DNA of 64,000 bases, taken from assembly GCF_902167145.1 (NCBI RefSeq), contig NC_050105.1:138183988-138247987 (forward strand), given 5' to 3'. Below, one piece after another: positions 11,051 through 22,960 of this stretch. Origin of the DNA: Zea mays (taxonomy: Eukaryota; Streptophyta; Magnoliopsida; Poales; Poaceae). The translations under genes were made by a program, and so were the position numbers. Below the pieces are notes generated by a model that was not told where the DNA came from, ran no database searches, and worked only from the letters and a program-made list of their open reading frames with translations. Every line of letters starts with the position of its first letter. The stretch's first letter is position 1.

Positions 11051-12248
11051 TGAAAGGGAAATAGGCTTACACCTTTTCCTAAATAGATTTTGGTGGTTGA
11101 ATTGCCCAACACAAATAATTAGACTAACTAGTTTGCTCTAGTCTATAAGTTTTACAGGTGCCAAAGGTTCCCAATAGACCAATAAAAATACCAAGAAAGG
11201 GTTCAAACAAAGAGAGCTAAAGAAATCCCAGAGGCACCCTGGTCTGGCGCACCGGACTGTCCAGTGTGCCACCGGACAGTGTCTGGTGCACCAGGAAACT
11301 CGACGCTGAACTCCTCACCTTCGGGAAAATGAGTGGGCGCTCCGCTATAATTCACCGGACCGTCCGGTGAGGCACCGGACAGTGTCCGGTGTGCCAGCAG
11401 AGCAACGGCTACTTCAAGCGCAACGGTCGACTGCAACGCATTAAATGCGCGCCAGCGCGCGCAGAGGGCAGAGCACGCGCAGCAGGCGCACCGGACAGTC
11501 TACAGGACCTGTCCGGTGCACCACCGGACAGTCCAGAGGCCCCACCAGTCAGAGCTCCAACGGTTGAACCCTAACGGCCAGGTGACGTGGATGGCGCATC
11601 GGACAGTGTCCGGTGGCGCACTGGACTGTCCGGTGCGCCCGTCGACAGCAGCCTCCACCAAACGGCTAGTTTGGTGGTTGGGGCTATAAATACCCCAATC
11701 ACCCCACATTCAATGGATCCAAGTTTCTACACTTCTACACCTTACAAGAGCTATAGCATTCAATACAAGACACACCAAAGAGATCAAATCCTCTCCCAAC
11801 TCCACACAAAGCTTTAGTGATTAGAGAGAGAGATTTGTTGTGTTCATTTGAGCTCTTGCGCTTGGATTGCTTCGTTTCTTTCTCATTCTTCTTGTGATCA
11901 AACTCAATTGTAACCAAGGCAAGAGACACCAATTGTGTGGTGGTCCTTGCGGGGACTTTGTGTCCCGTGTGATTGAGAAGAGAAGCTCACTCGGTTTAAG
12001 TGACCGTTTGAGAGAGGGAAAGGGTTGAAAGAGACCCAGTCTTTGTGACCACCTCAATGGGGAGTAGGTTTGCAAGAACCGAACCTCGGTAAAACAAATT
12101 CTTATGTGTCACTCCTTATTCGCTTGCGATTTGTTTTTCACCCATTCTCGGACTCGATTATATTTCTAACGCTAACCCGGCTTGTAGTTGTGATTAACTT
12201 TGTAAATTTCAGTTTCACCCTATTCACCCCCCCTCTAGGCGACTTTCA
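11051..12248 (+). repeat. 3' LTR of the Sirevirus, complete
   Basis: It begins TGAAAGGGAAATAGG right after the polypurine tract and ends in GACTTTCA. It carries the same palindrome clusters (11249-11292, 11356-11395, 11485-11540, 11590-11640) and TATA box (11685-11692) as the 5' copy. Frames open inside it are not genes. Confidence 0.9.
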
Positions 12249-13327
12249 GAAGGCCTAGTCCCCGTTGAGGAGTCCACTAAGGATGGGTCTCTTTCAACCC
12301 TTTCCCTCTCTCCTCCGATCACCAAAGACCGACGAGCTCTTCTTCTTCTCAAGGATTACTTAAGACCCCGCAAGGACCACCACACTCTTTGGTGTCTCTT
12401 GCTAGCTTTACAAGCCTCCAAAACTTTGGAGGAAGTTCAATGGGAGTCAAAATTGCACGCGCAAATGAACACAAAGATGTAGCACACACTATCTCTCAAT
12501 GAATCTCACAAGGCACTAGCGCTAAACTCAAATGAGTAGCTCTCTCTAGCTTGCTCTCTCTTTTGTGGCACTTGTGTTGGTTGTAGTGGTCTAAATCTTG
12601 TGTATAGGATGGATTAATGAATAGAGGTGGTTGGGAGGGCTTGAATATGTCAACTAGATGACTTGGAATGTTGCTTGTGCTCCCCCACCTTGAAGTGGCC
12701 GGTTGGGGTGGTATTTATAGCCACCATCCAAAATATAGCCGTTGGAGAAGTCTGCTGGCGATGGGTCCGGTGCGCCACCGGATAGTGTCCGGTGTGCCGC
12801 CACATCATCCTCCCATTAGGGCTTGGAGCTGGTCGACCGTTGGAGGCTTTGTCCTCATGCGGCACCGGACAGTTCGGTGCGACACTGGACAGTCCGGTGC
12901 CCCTCTGACCGTCTGCTCTGACATCTGATTTGCATTGTTTACTTTGCAGAGTCGACCGTTACGCGCAGATGACCGTTGCTCCGCTGGCGCACCGGACAGT
13001 CCGGTGGCCCACCGGACAGTCCGGTGAATTATAGCGGAGCTGCGCCTGAGAAACCTGAAGCTGAAGAGTTGAGGTTGATCCTCCCTGGTGCACCGGACAC
13101 TGTCCGGTGGCACACCGGACAGTCCGGTGCGCCAGACCAAGGAGCACTTCGGTTTCTTTGCTCCTTTCTTTTTGAATCCTTTTTAATCTTTGTATTGGTT
13201 TTTGAGTTGAACCTTTGGCACCTGTAGAACATATATTCTAGAGCAAACTAGTTAGTCCAATTGTTTGTGTTGGGCAATTCAATCACCAAAATCATTTAGG
13301 AAAAGGTTAGACCCTATTTCCCTTTCA
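12249..13327 (-). mobile_element. Antisense LTR fragment of a related Sirevirus
   Basis: Read on the minus strand, this starts at 13327 with TGAAAGGGAAATAGGG and follows the Sirevirus LTR layout: the gattgaattgcccaacaca block, gtccggtg palindrome clusters (12765-13135), the TATA region near 12712, and the gaaagggttgaaagagaccc block near 12290. It ends where the 3' LTR of the plus-strand element begins, so its own 3' end is missing. Its sequence differs enough to be another subfamily. Confidence 0.85.
13091..13109. repeat. Perfect 19-bp palindrome in the LTR fragment
   Basis: CACCGGACACTGTCCGGTG has 9-bp arms around a single central C. It is the best-formed of many variants in all three Sirevirus LTRs of this window. 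Confidence 0.8.
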
Positions 13328-13358
13328 GGTGCGAGTTTAGAATTGCACCTGCGGATGT

Positions 13359-13436
13359 GACCATAGAAGGGTTTAGTTAGACTTCATATATGTGATCGAC
13401 CATAGAAGGGTTCAGTTAGACTTCATATATGTGATC
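13359..13436. repeat. Two tandem copies of a 39-bp unit
   Basis: The copies at 13359-13397 and 13398-13436 (gaccatagaagggtt... to ...tatgtgatc) differ at one base. No coding or structural role is apparent. Confidence 0.85.
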
Positions 13437-13945
13437 GTGGGCGTTTTTGTTTCACCTAACCTGAACTCGATTCATTGCCATCCCTATCTATTAAAGTAAG
13501 CGAACCAACAACCAAAAAAGAGCAAACCTTGGACGCCAATGAAGTTGGCACTCTTTCATATCCCAACTCTCTTGTTTAGTGGCGGAGCTCCGTAAAATTA
13601 ACGCCCCGGGTCACTCTACAAATGTAATGATGTACCACTCCGTCTTTCCATTTTTTTGCGTTTTAGTTCAAAAATGAACTAACGGTCGATAAATATTTAA
13701 TAACAGACATTTAAAACAATCCAGTTAAACTACGACAAGTAGGCAAAGTGAATTAGACATTCAGGAACAATTACTCACAATAGAGGAGAATCACGAGCAC
13801 ATGACAACATACAGTCAGCACTCAGGACAATGCTCACCGCTCAGGTGGTCGCTGCCCATTAGCCAGGGAAGCTCTCCACCCTCGCCTATGCATAAGAAAA
13901 GAAAGGAAACCAGGTTGTTGTATAGCTTGGGAGAAGATGTAATGA
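13437..13945. other. Intergenic DNA, nothing recognised
   Basis: The stretch has mixed composition, no supported frame, and no clear repeat or terminal motif. Confidence 0.5.
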
Positions 13946-14424
13946 CAGGGGCGGATTTGGGCGGTGGCGCGACGCCAGTACAGGCCGCGCGCGCGGCACT
14001 AACAGGGTCGTAGGGAGGCTGGAGGTGGAGGCCAGACTGGCGATGGTGGATTCCCGAGTTAGCCCGCCCGACCGCCTTAGAGGTTGTTGCCTTGTGCCCT
14101 TGCCGGATCCGTGGAGCCTGAAGGTGTGGAGAGCGATAGAGGACTGGAGGGAGGCAGTCACGCCGCTGTCAACATAGGAAGCACAGCTGCATAGGTTTGT
14201 GAAATAATTGGAAGAGTCTGTGTTCTTGTGAGCGACCGAGGGAGGCTGTCAGCGCCAGACTCAATCGCTGCAAGCAGAAAGTCTTTTGTAATATATTTTT
14301 TAGTCTAAAATGTATTTTGAGCTACATTTTTTTGGCTGGAAAAACATATATATATATATAAGAGGGCTTTTGGGCTGCGCCCCGGGCCATGGCCCAGGTG
14401 GCACGGGGCATAGATCCGCCCCTG
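13946..14424. mobile_element. Possible non-autonomous TIR element
   Basis: The left edge reads caggggcggattt and the right edge agatccgcccctg, a near-perfect 11-13 bp terminal inverted repeat of a kind common in grass hAT-like elements. I could not find a matching 8-bp target duplication, and there is no transposase inside. A (TA)n run lies at 14345-14360. The call rests on the ends only. Confidence 0.4.
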
Positions 14425-14520
14425 CTCTTGTTGTAGCAAGCTGTCCTGAAAACAGTAATAACTGTCAAAATATGACAGGATTCAGGTTTTTTAAACGTAA
14501 TTGCAGGACCTTTGCCTCTC

Positions 14521-14550
14521 AATTAAAAAGAATTAAAAAGAATTAAAAAG
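14521..14550. repeat. Three tandem copies of a 10-bp unit
   Basis: The unit aattaaaaag is repeated three times without mismatch. It is simple repeat DNA. Confidence 0.9.
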
Positions 14551-14666
14551 AATGAAATTGATCCAGCTTTTTTAAAAAAAGCGGTCCCAAAACCAACACA
14601 GAGCGCACGACAGAAAAACCAGCGAAGGCCCTAACAAACAACATAGACGCCCCTGACACACAAACT

Positions 14667-15002
14667 CATCTAGAGTCATCGTTGTCAAGCTCAAACACAA
14701 TGGACGAGCGGCTCCGACTTTACAAGACGAGTCGCACACTGCCAAAGCAACTCGATGACGCATACATCCAGACACTGACACAAAGAATAAGACCGCAGCA
14801 TCTAGAGTCATCGTTACCAAGCTCAAACACAATGGATGAGCAGCTCCGACTTTAAAGAATAAGACCGCAGCATCTAGAGTCATCGTTGCCAAGCTCAAAC
14901 ACAATGGATGAGCAGCTCCGACTTTACAAGACGAGTCGCACAATGCCAAAGCAACTCGATGACGCATACATCTAGACACTGACACAAAGAATAAGACCGC
15001 AG
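14667..15002. repeat. Three-copy tandem repeat of a 132-bp unit, middle copy shortened
   Basis: Copy 1 is 14667-14798 (132 bp) and copy 3 is 14871-15002 (132 bp). Copy 2 (14799-14870, 72 bp) lacks an internal 60 bp between gacttta and aagaataagacc. Each begins catctagagtcatcgtt and ends aataagaccgcag. A minus-strand frame runs through all three, which makes a repeat-encoded peptide, but nothing supports it as a gene. Confidence 0.85.
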
Positions 15003-16063
15003 CGTGGCACACCCCACACGAGGCAACACCAATTCTTCATCACGAGCAAAGATCCATAACACCGAACTCCAGGAGCAAGTAGACGCCTAAAGCGACAAAG
15101 GCCTCAACACCACCGAGCCAAGCGGAGTGATGAAGAGCCTCCACAACACCAACGAACACACAAACTGGAGGTCTTCTAGGCCACGCCTTGAAGGAGAAAC
15201 GACGTTGAAATGTCGTCGTCGCCCACCTGGTACAAACCAAGCAAAGTTTCCTTCAAAGACCTAACAGAGCAGCATAGATCGCCAGCATCAAGGAGAAAGC
15301 TGAAGAGTCAGCCACATCGATGTCACGCCGCCGCACGTTGTCACCTTCTACCATCCACCAATGTACCAAACCGACAACTCCAACCCTTAGAGCCCCAACA
15401 CCGGCCGAGCACCAGCGAGAGACCCCAAGAAGGTCGAGACGTGGGTTCCCATATGGGAGCGAGAGGTCTAAAGACAGGCACCCTCGATAGGATTCGGTTT
15501 TGGCAGCTTAATTGTCTGAAGTTGAAAGCAGTACAAGAAAACATAATATTTTGCAGACATCAAGTTTAAAATTAGCTGTTTGGTTGATACCCCAGTGGTG
15601 AAGGCAGCGTTATTCCTTTCATCAGGTCAGGGTTGGAGCCTGGTTCAGCACCCTTAAAATAAGAACGAAGTCCGCCTTGAGTTTTCAAATAACAAAATTG
15701 CACCCGGTTTAATGTAGTCTATCTAATACAAAGGCAAATTGGCTTTTTTGTGAACCCAAGAGGAGAATTGCAATACAAGCATACGATGATGTGGGGTGAG
15801 CAATACCAATCCATGGATGAGAATTGTTGCACTACGTGGATACAGATGGAAACCAGAAGGAATGCTGCATAGACTTTCTGACAGTGAAACCATACAAATA
15901 CAAACTGCTAACTACGATATAACAAGACAAAGGCATGCACTGGTACTAATTATTACTCGTGATCTACTCCTTCCTGAAGGTTTTACCACTCTCAGGATTC
16001 CTTAGTTATTGAGCCTACTCAGCTAAGTCAACTGCTAACAAGGAAGCTGCGAAACGGCACCCA
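15003..16063. other. Intergenic DNA 3' of the AHL gene
   Basis: No gene is supported. Frames near 15210-15569 lack any recognisable domain. The part closest to 16063 is probably 3' UTR and downstream DNA of the minus-strand AHL gene. Confidence 0.5.
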
Positions 16064-19000
16064 TCAGTCGGTCATCATCTTTAGATCTGGATCATAACGG
16101 CTTTGGTCCTCTGATAGTGACCAACCAACTGCAGCATATGTGGAGTGCAGGGGAAGCCCCGCGCTGGTGAATGCACTGCCGTTTGGTCCCATGGGGCTCC
16201 CGGGATCATCGGAGTGCTCACTTGATGTGCCATCCGATGGGGGGCTGGCAGTCGAGGCCGCCCCAAAGACAGCTGTGTGCGGTGGCACCGATGTTGGCTC
16301 ACGTTTGGGTTGCTCTTCTTTTGGCTTTTTAGCTTCAGCAATGAAACTGCCAACTACAACCTGCAAAACGAAAGGCTAAAATAGCTGTAACAGAACGCCA
16401 CACTTAAATAGATGTATAACAGATGACCTTGGCATGTTGGCATTCTATCTGGCACATATTCTCTAGAAATGAAGGGTGGACAATGATATGGGAATAGAGA
16501 ACCTGCACAGGTGTCGCTGCCATCAGCATTCCAGCAACACAACCTCCAACTATGCGTCCATCACTTCCAGCCAGTGCCACGCTCAAACCACCTGTTCTGC
16601 TGCGAGTGTCACCATCCTCTGCAAGCAAGAATGAGCCCGAAAGAGAGAGTATATCGAAGTGGCCCTGCACCAAGTCACCATAAAAGGATTCATATCATGT
16701 GAATGAATAAATTTATCACGACATTCTGAAAATAAAAGTTTCAATATTGTGGATGGGTTTTGCAGTCTGTCATCGTTGATTCACAAATGAACTGTTGCAT
16801 CGCATTTAGTTACTTGCAATGAATCAGAGTAAGAGGCTATCCAAACCTTTCTTTTCAGTTTTTTTTTTGTATTATCTTCCTAGCTGAGAAGGAAAGCTTA
16901 TAATATAACATAGTCATTCTTCCTTTCATCAGAAATCAAGTCGACAACGATTGAAGTCAAATGGAACCCCCAAAGAGAAAACTAATAGAAATATGTAAAA
17001 TTCAGTAGGTGACGTGCTCTTGCACATTGCACTCAGGCATCAACGAATATGCGCTCCTAAGTTCCCTGTTTTATCCTGCCTAGATGAGATGAAAACTGAT
17101 AACAAATACAGCCATATATTTGCCAAACCAAGTTGACAAAGAAAGCAGGCAAGCTACCTTATATGTGTTTTCCTAAAAAGCAGGGCATATTTTTATTTTA
17201 AAAAAGGAAGAATGCAGACAAATGTAAACATGTATAGCCAAGAGAAAAATAATGAAAATATGCAAGTGGATAATGCTATACGGTAATTAACTTCATAGAA
17301 ATTTTACTAGGGCACAATGCAACTGAAAATAGATTGCTGATAGTTGCAAGGCCTCTCCATGGTCAACTGCAGGGCGGATCCAGAGTTGATAATTATTGAT
17401 GTCACCAGTGTAAGAAACATGATTATTATCATTGTTTTCTGTTAGCTCAACAGTAATATAGCCATGAATTCGTAGAATCTAATGCTGTCAAGTGACAGCA
17501 CAAAAAGGTCCTGACTCCGACCCTACTCAATTGCACAGTCATGCTTTACTCGATTGGCATCCCAGGAAAAACATGCTAACAGAAAAAAAAAAAATAGTAG
17601 TTTTGTCTAGCAAAAAATGTAAGAAAACAGAAATAAATCAGCTTCAATTTTAAACATGTGTTGTTGCTTCAAAAATGACCCAGCAGTAAAATAAAAGCAT
17701 CACCCTGCGCTCTGGGCAGTTGAACCTGAATGTACCTCATATGTCACTATCCCACCAGAGGTTGCTGGTTGCCGCAGTGTTGCCGTGCACAGAGCACCAT
17801 TTGCCGAAATTATGCATGTAGTGCGCGGGCCTTGTTGGGAAAAAGCCATTATTTTGGACGCAACATCCTGAAAATACAGAAATAGTTTCGTGCATAATCT
17901 CTCATTAGATTCAGTGGTACAGTACAACAAACCACCAGGCTCAAAACACCAAGCCATGGATGCTACTAAAACTGTTGCCAACTACTCCCTCTGTTTCGTT
18001 TTAGTTGTCGCTGGATAGTGCAAAATTGAACTATCCAGCGACAACTAAAAAGAAACGGAGGTAGTAGTAAATATACAAGCCAAGATAGAATCAACATAAC
18101 ATTCTCCAAAATTTGTAAAATTATCCTATGAGCAATATGTTATGCGCAGTACAATAATTAAATCTATAATATGTAGAACAGATGTGTGCTAGGTATTCAT
18201 TGATGGCATGGGAAACATTGGAAGCTTCATGGCAGTTGACAGCAAGAGCAAATTGTATACAAGGATAACGCTAAAAATAATGAAAAGACCATGCAAGAAA
18301 TGTTTTGAGTTTATTCTAGAAGGAAAAAGGCATATATCTCTCTTGTTGATCCATTATTAGATATAGATGTGGATGTATGGATTCAGTATAAGGCCTGGAT
18401 AGTGGCTGGAATTTGCGAGCCATGGGATGGGACAGAAGATTTCAACAAAAAACAGCACGTTCATGAACAGCAGTTCACTCAATCATGAATACAGAAATGT
18501 TCCTTGAATGTAACTTAAGCACATCACATGTTGGTTGCAATTACCTCATTGGGCTTCACAGTTATTATGTGGGGAGTAAACGACGTCCCCGAAGATCCTG
18601 AAAAGCACATACACAGTGAGAGTTGCTGCACTAAATAAAGAAACCTGTAAATGGCATTATCATTGACATCCTGGCAATGAAATATGGTGGTGAAAAAATC
18701 CAAGTAAAAGCAAATATTTACTGCCTTTATTGGTTAGCAAGGGTAAAAGGTTAGAGATTACTACAAATCTAAGCATGATTAGGTTACAAGGAAAAAAATT
18801 ATCCATCTTTGGTTGGTCTGTGTACATATATGAAGTTATGAACCCTTATTAGGAAAAAGAAAAAATTATGCAAGCAACCTACAATGAGAGATACAATATT
18901 CAAAGACCACGCTCGTGTTTGGATAGAAGCTACTTTATAATGCTTATACAGTGCATAATAATAAAGGCAAGGACTGTACTTCACCAAAATATTAAAATGC

Positions 19001-19874
19001 CGTTGGTCAATCTGTTCTTGGCATTTGTTTGGTTTCCCCAGCAGTACTCTCAAACTGTGGTTGCTTTATAAACTAGAGTTTTCCTCCGATTTTTTTTTTT
19101 GCATGTGGCATCTCTGTTATTTTTTATTCATTTAAAATGTGGGGGTCCTTTAAAAACAAAATTCTGTGCCCAGTCCTCTAGTTAAAAGCATAACAAGGAT
19201 ATAGAGATTTTGTTGGTCTTAGCTCTTAAGTAAGAGCACACTTTAAAGAATTGAGACATAAACATAAACGGAAGGCAGAGATATGGTGCAGGGCTGCAGG
19301 CTATATTACCCAAAGCATCCAGCTGTTTCTTTTTGCCTGACCCAGGAGGACGCCCTCTACGCTTGCCGTCGGGGTTAGGGGTAGACCCGCCTCCACCGGA
19401 CTGGGCACCCGTCGCTTCAGTGACCCCCGCCGCGGCGGTCTTGAGTCCCAAGCCGATGCTCCCATCTGGGCCGTACTTCCTCGGCCTCCCCCTCTTCTTC
19501 TTCACAAGGTCCCCGCCGCTGACGGCGACGATAGCACCACCGCTGGCACCAACGCCACCGGAGCCGGGCTGCTGCTGCTGCAAGCCCGTCGCGCCGGAAT
19601 CAGGGCGGTACATAGACCCCAGCGGCATGTCCACAATCTTCATGCTGCTTATGGGTGACGAGGCGTCCGGCGAAGCCATAGGGTTAAAGGCAAGGGACAT
19701 CCCGTGCATAACGTTGGCCGCCGAGGCCTGCGGCAACCCGGACGGCGGCGGCGCCGCGCCGAACGCGGCGGCATGCTGCATCATGACACCGCCGGCGCCG
19801 GCCTGCGGCGGGGATCCCACGCGCGGCGGAGCCTGCTGCTGCTGCGGCTGCTGGTGCAGGTCCCGGACGTCCAT
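16064..19874 (-). CDS. AT-hook nuclear-localised (AHL) protein, clade B, five exons
   Basis: The predicted protein has 402 residues. Exons on the minus strand are 19874-19310, 18597-18545, 17867-17736, 16664-16503 and 16360-16064; all introns are GT-AG and the frame stays open. Residues 1-120 are rich in Gln, Pro and Gly. Two AT-hooks follow, RGRP at 128-131 (KKKRGRPRKYGPDG) and 173-176 (KRRGRPPGSGKKK), which bind the minor groove of AT-rich DNA. A PPC/DUF296 domain covers about residues 195-330, with GHFDIL at 251-256 in place of the usual GRFEIL. AHL proteins form trimers through PPC and regulate transcription in the nucleus. Two AT-hooks plus introns fit clade B (type II). The ATG at 19874 (MDVRDLHQ) is the first in frame. 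It appears intact; the exact orthologue is not assigned. Confidence 0.92.
17985..18064. mobile_element. Stowaway-type MITE in an AHL intron
   Basis: This 80-bp element starts ctccctctgtttcg and ends in its near-perfect reverse complement, flanked by TA duplications at 17983-17984 and 18065-18066. Almost the whole element folds as one hairpin (ttagttgtcgctggatag paired with ctatccagcgacaactaa). The ctccctccgt-type end and TA target are the Stowaway (Tc1/mariner) signature. It lies in the second intron of the AHL gene. Confidence 0.9.
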
Positions 19875-21483
19875 CTCGCGGCAGGGCGGTGAAAACCCTA
19901 GGGCTGGTGCTCCGGCGCAGCTCCCCTCACCCGTGCCGCAGCGCGCCTCGTCGGGCACAGTTCACATGCGCAGTTCGCGGCGGTTGGACGTGACCTTTCT
20001 CCCTGTGCAACAGAAAACCGACCTCGAAATCGAATAAAATACGGCGGAAATGGGGAAAGCAGATGGAGAAAATCCTGCCGCGCCGAAGGGGAAGGGGAAA
20101 AAAAAAGAAAATTGGGAGCGAGGAAGGAGGAGGTGGCGAGGTGGGAGTGGGAGGGCGGAGAGTCTTTGCCTGGCCTCAGGGGTCGGATCAGATCTGTTAA
20201 CTGACGAGAAAACGCGAGATATATCGGGTAATAAATCGCTGCCTCCCCCTCTCTCCTCTCTGACGGTCGGTGCTTGGACAGAAATGCCCTGTCTTGTTCG
20301 AATTTCGTTCGAACATAAACGTAATTTTCCCAACAACGAAAGGTTTGATTTGAGAATGAACGACACACAAGTGGAGACCTCCACACCGATTGCGCCGTGC
20401 CCGTGCGTGACACGACACAACAACAAATTGAAAGGCGGGGGTCCACCAGGCATCAGCGTCGTGCACGGGACTGATGGGAGAGTACGAGTACGGTGGCATG
20501 GCAGGTGGGGGACCCGGGCCAGAAGGACGTGAGAGAACAGCGCCGGACCACGGGCGCGGCCGCCCAACGGCTCCACCTCCACTTCACTCTCCACGGGCGG
20601 GCAGGTATCGCGCGTGCCGGCCGTCGATCCCGCAGAATCCCACCCCCTCCGCGCCGCGTACGACGTCGCAGTCGCGGCTGCTGCTGCCTCTGCCTGCCTG
20701 AGTGCCCCCTGGCCCAGTGGCCCGTGCGTCGTGGAGCACGGGCACGGCCAGGCTCCTGCGGCAGCACGGATAGGGCAGCGGGGGACCCGTGCCACAGCAG
20801 CTCTTTTCACTACTAGTTCGGAGCACGTGCCTGTTGATCACGTGGTGTCGGGTCGGCCAAAGGCTGGGGTCGCGCCGTGTGGTGTTGAGATGTGACGGGT
20901 CCTGCGGATCAAGGCGTCCCGGACTGCTGGTGTAGTGGTGTGTTCTTGGCCGAGCGCACGGGGGAGCACTGGGCGGCAAGGCCGTACGATGGGCCGCTGG
21001 CGACCTTGCTACGAACGCTGCGACAACTGTCTCCCTCTCTGGGCATTGCCCGACTTGCGGCACGGGCTTAAAACTCGGCCTGTTTTCCGTGGGCCTAACC
21101 TAGAAACGATCTGGGCTCGGCCTCTTCAGCCTCACACCCGTTTCCATTTCCTCTGATCTCCTGGAGAGTGCTGGGTGCGCGCTGTCTGCACGAAACTGAC
21201 CCGGAATTCCTTTTGCTCCCTGCTGTAGTGGTATATACTGTACATTATGTCAACACTTTTCCCATTGCTCGGTTGGTTGAAACGTGGGTTCTATTCAACT
21301 GATGACTTGTCCATCGATTGAATCCTTGTTCTTCTATACAAAAGAAACTAGTTAGTTATCTCTGTGTTACTATGGTTGTTATATATCATATCAGTAGATT
21401 TAGCTAATTAAATACAACCGAAAACCAGGACAACACACGCACCAGCAGTCAGCACGCCTCCGGCGTCTCAGGCGGAAGTGATG
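19875..21483. other. 5' leader and upstream region of the clade-B AHL gene
   Basis: Next to the ATG is a GC-rich leader. On the minus strand ccaccctcc-type pyrimidine stretches lie at 20090-20160, and an acceptor-like tctgttgcacag near 20007 could end a leader intron. Beyond 20250 the DNA is mixed and GC-rich with many chance frames; none has a recognisable domain. No TATA box was assigned with confidence. Confidence 0.45.
20824..20844. promoter_or_regulatory. Pair of G-boxes upstream of the AHL gene
   Basis: CACGTG occurs at 20824-20829 and 20839-20844, about 950 bp upstream of the AHL start codon. Such palindromes bind plant bZIP and bHLH factors. Regulation of this gene is only an inference from position. 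Confidence 0.35.
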
Positions 21484-21525
21484 CGGTCCTGGAGTCGAAT
21501 CGCACGGTCCTGGAGTCGAATCGCA
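21484..21525. repeat. Two tandem copies of a 21-bp unit
   Basis: The unit cggtcctggagtcgaatcgca is present twice without mismatch, followed by the start of a third. No function is apparent. Confidence 0.85.
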
Positions 21526-22023
21526 CGGATCTGGCCACAACTTGGTGCACCTAGGATTTTTTTTTTCTAGAGATGTTGACGGCGATGTGGCAAGAGAGAA
21601 GGAGACAACGAGCAGCGAAGTTTTTTTTAGAGATAGTGAGGGAGGGGTACGGATGATTTAATAGTGTTGTAGCCCGACCCGAGAACCGTATCGTGCCAAG
21701 GTCACTTTCTTGACCCGCATTGACGGTCCGACGTGATTGTATTCTTTATTTTTAAATCATTAGTATAGATATTTAAAATATATTTTGTTTGTATTAGAAA
21801 AAAACATGAGTTTTACTGGTTACAAAACGAGTGATTTGTACTCTCTTTAAACGGTCAGGGTTTGAACCCCTCGTGGTCCATTTTTTATGCTATGCAAATT
21901 CGTATTCTTGTTTTTGGCATTGAGGTTGTAAAGACTCAAAAAGGTAAATCTTAAATTTATTATATATCTTTTTAAATGATGGATATAAAATTTAGATATA
22001 GATATAAATATTTTTTCTATTTT
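21526..22023. other. AT-rich intergenic DNA, nothing recognised
   Basis: There is no gene or clear element. A tRNA T-arm-like word at about 21855-21877 lacks the rest of a tRNA. Confidence 0.5.
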
Positions 22024-22294
22024 ATGCAGGGAGAAAAATGATACATAAAATAATTTATACAAAATTTTATATTTATTTATAGATAACATTAAAAAGATTA
22101 AATCAAATTTCATACATATATATTTTAAAATATTAAATTTGTTATAATAGGTTGGATACTATTCCATTCGCAATATTTTCGTCTTTTTTTACAGGGAGCA
22201 AATAATGCATACAATAATTTATGCAACATAAAAAGGATTGACATCAAATTTTATACATATATATTTTTTAAAATTATTTTTTTATAATAGTGTG
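22024..22294. repeat. Diverged direct duplication, about 110-130 bp per copy
   Basis: The copies at about 22024-22162 and 22187-22294 share, in order, tgcagggag/acagggagc, a taaaataatttat-type block, aaaaagatt, tcaaattt-catacatatatat and ttataata-gttggatact. Spacing varies by small indels. Confidence 0.6.
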
Positions 22295-22960
22295 GATACT
22301 CACAGTGGTGGTGGGCAAAAACTTTTTTGTATTGATTTAAGCAACTAGGTTAGGTGGTGGAGGGTAGAGACTAACGGCTGCGAACGAAGACCGGAAGCTG
22401 ATGGCTAGTGGGTGGGCGGTGGAGGCTGGAGCCTTGTTGGACTTAGGTCCGCGTGATGCGGTCGAGCCTGATTGGCGGAAGAGGCTGGGATCGAGAGGAC
22501 AACAGGTTGTGGCTGGGATTATCGAACTGGCCAACCATGGGAGGATGGCGGAGCTGAATTGTTGAAGGTTTGTGGTCGCAACGACGGGTAACGCCATGGC
22601 AACATGTGAGAGGCTGACTGCTGAGGGCTGTCGGCTGCTTGGGGTGGACTGGTAGAGACGTGGAATTGTGTTCTTGTGAGAATTGGGCCATGTATCTGTT
22701 AATTTTATTTTCAAACATGGTATGGCTCAGGCTATAATAAGCCACAATAGGCCCTCCGCCCTCTGGATACTCACAGTGGCGGAGAACAAAATTGTTTGGT
22801 ATGCCTCTAAGCAATTAGGCTAGGTGGGCAGAGGATAAAGGTCGGCGGCAAGCGGAGGTCGGAAGCTGATGGCCGGTGGGCGGGCGACGGAGACTGGAGC
22901 CTTGTTGGACTTAGATCCGCGTGCTGCGAGCGAGGCCGATTGACGGAAGAGAGCGGACAG
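22281..22960. repeat. Diverged direct duplication with a 470-bp period
   Basis: The copies start at about 22293 and 22764 with tggatactcacagtgg and share gaagctgatggc, gtgggcgg, ggagccttgttggactta and ccgcgtg, followed by gattggcggaagag/gattgacggaagag. With the 22024-22294 pair, the same ggatact word recurs three times. This suggests repeated local duplication of one unknown element. Confidence 0.65.

Larger units (their letters stand above)
3183..12248 (+). mobile_element. Sirevirus (Ty1/copia), Opie/Ji-like, decayed
   Basis: The element has two related LTRs (3183-4377 and 11051-12248), an initiator-Met-tRNA type primer site, gag with a zinc knuckle and long coiled coil, then protease, integrase, reverse transcriptase and RNase H in copia order. 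Several polypurine-tract copies precede the 3' LTR, a hallmark of the Sirevirus genus. The 5' LTR lacks about 27 bp at its outer edge, so no target duplication can be paired. Frameshifts and stop codons in gag and pol show it cannot move by itself. Opie/Ji identity is from recall of LTR motifs. Confidence 0.9.

Noticed and set aside
20050..21063. Several frames of 100-280 codons upstream of the clade-B AHL gene
   Set aside because: GC-rich leader DNA keeps many frames open. None has a recognisable domain, and they overlap each other on both strands.
21855..21877. tRNA T-arm-like word (ggtttgaacccc followed by ggtcca)
   Set aside because: No acceptor stem, D-arm or anticodon arm could be placed upstream, so no tRNA gene is called.
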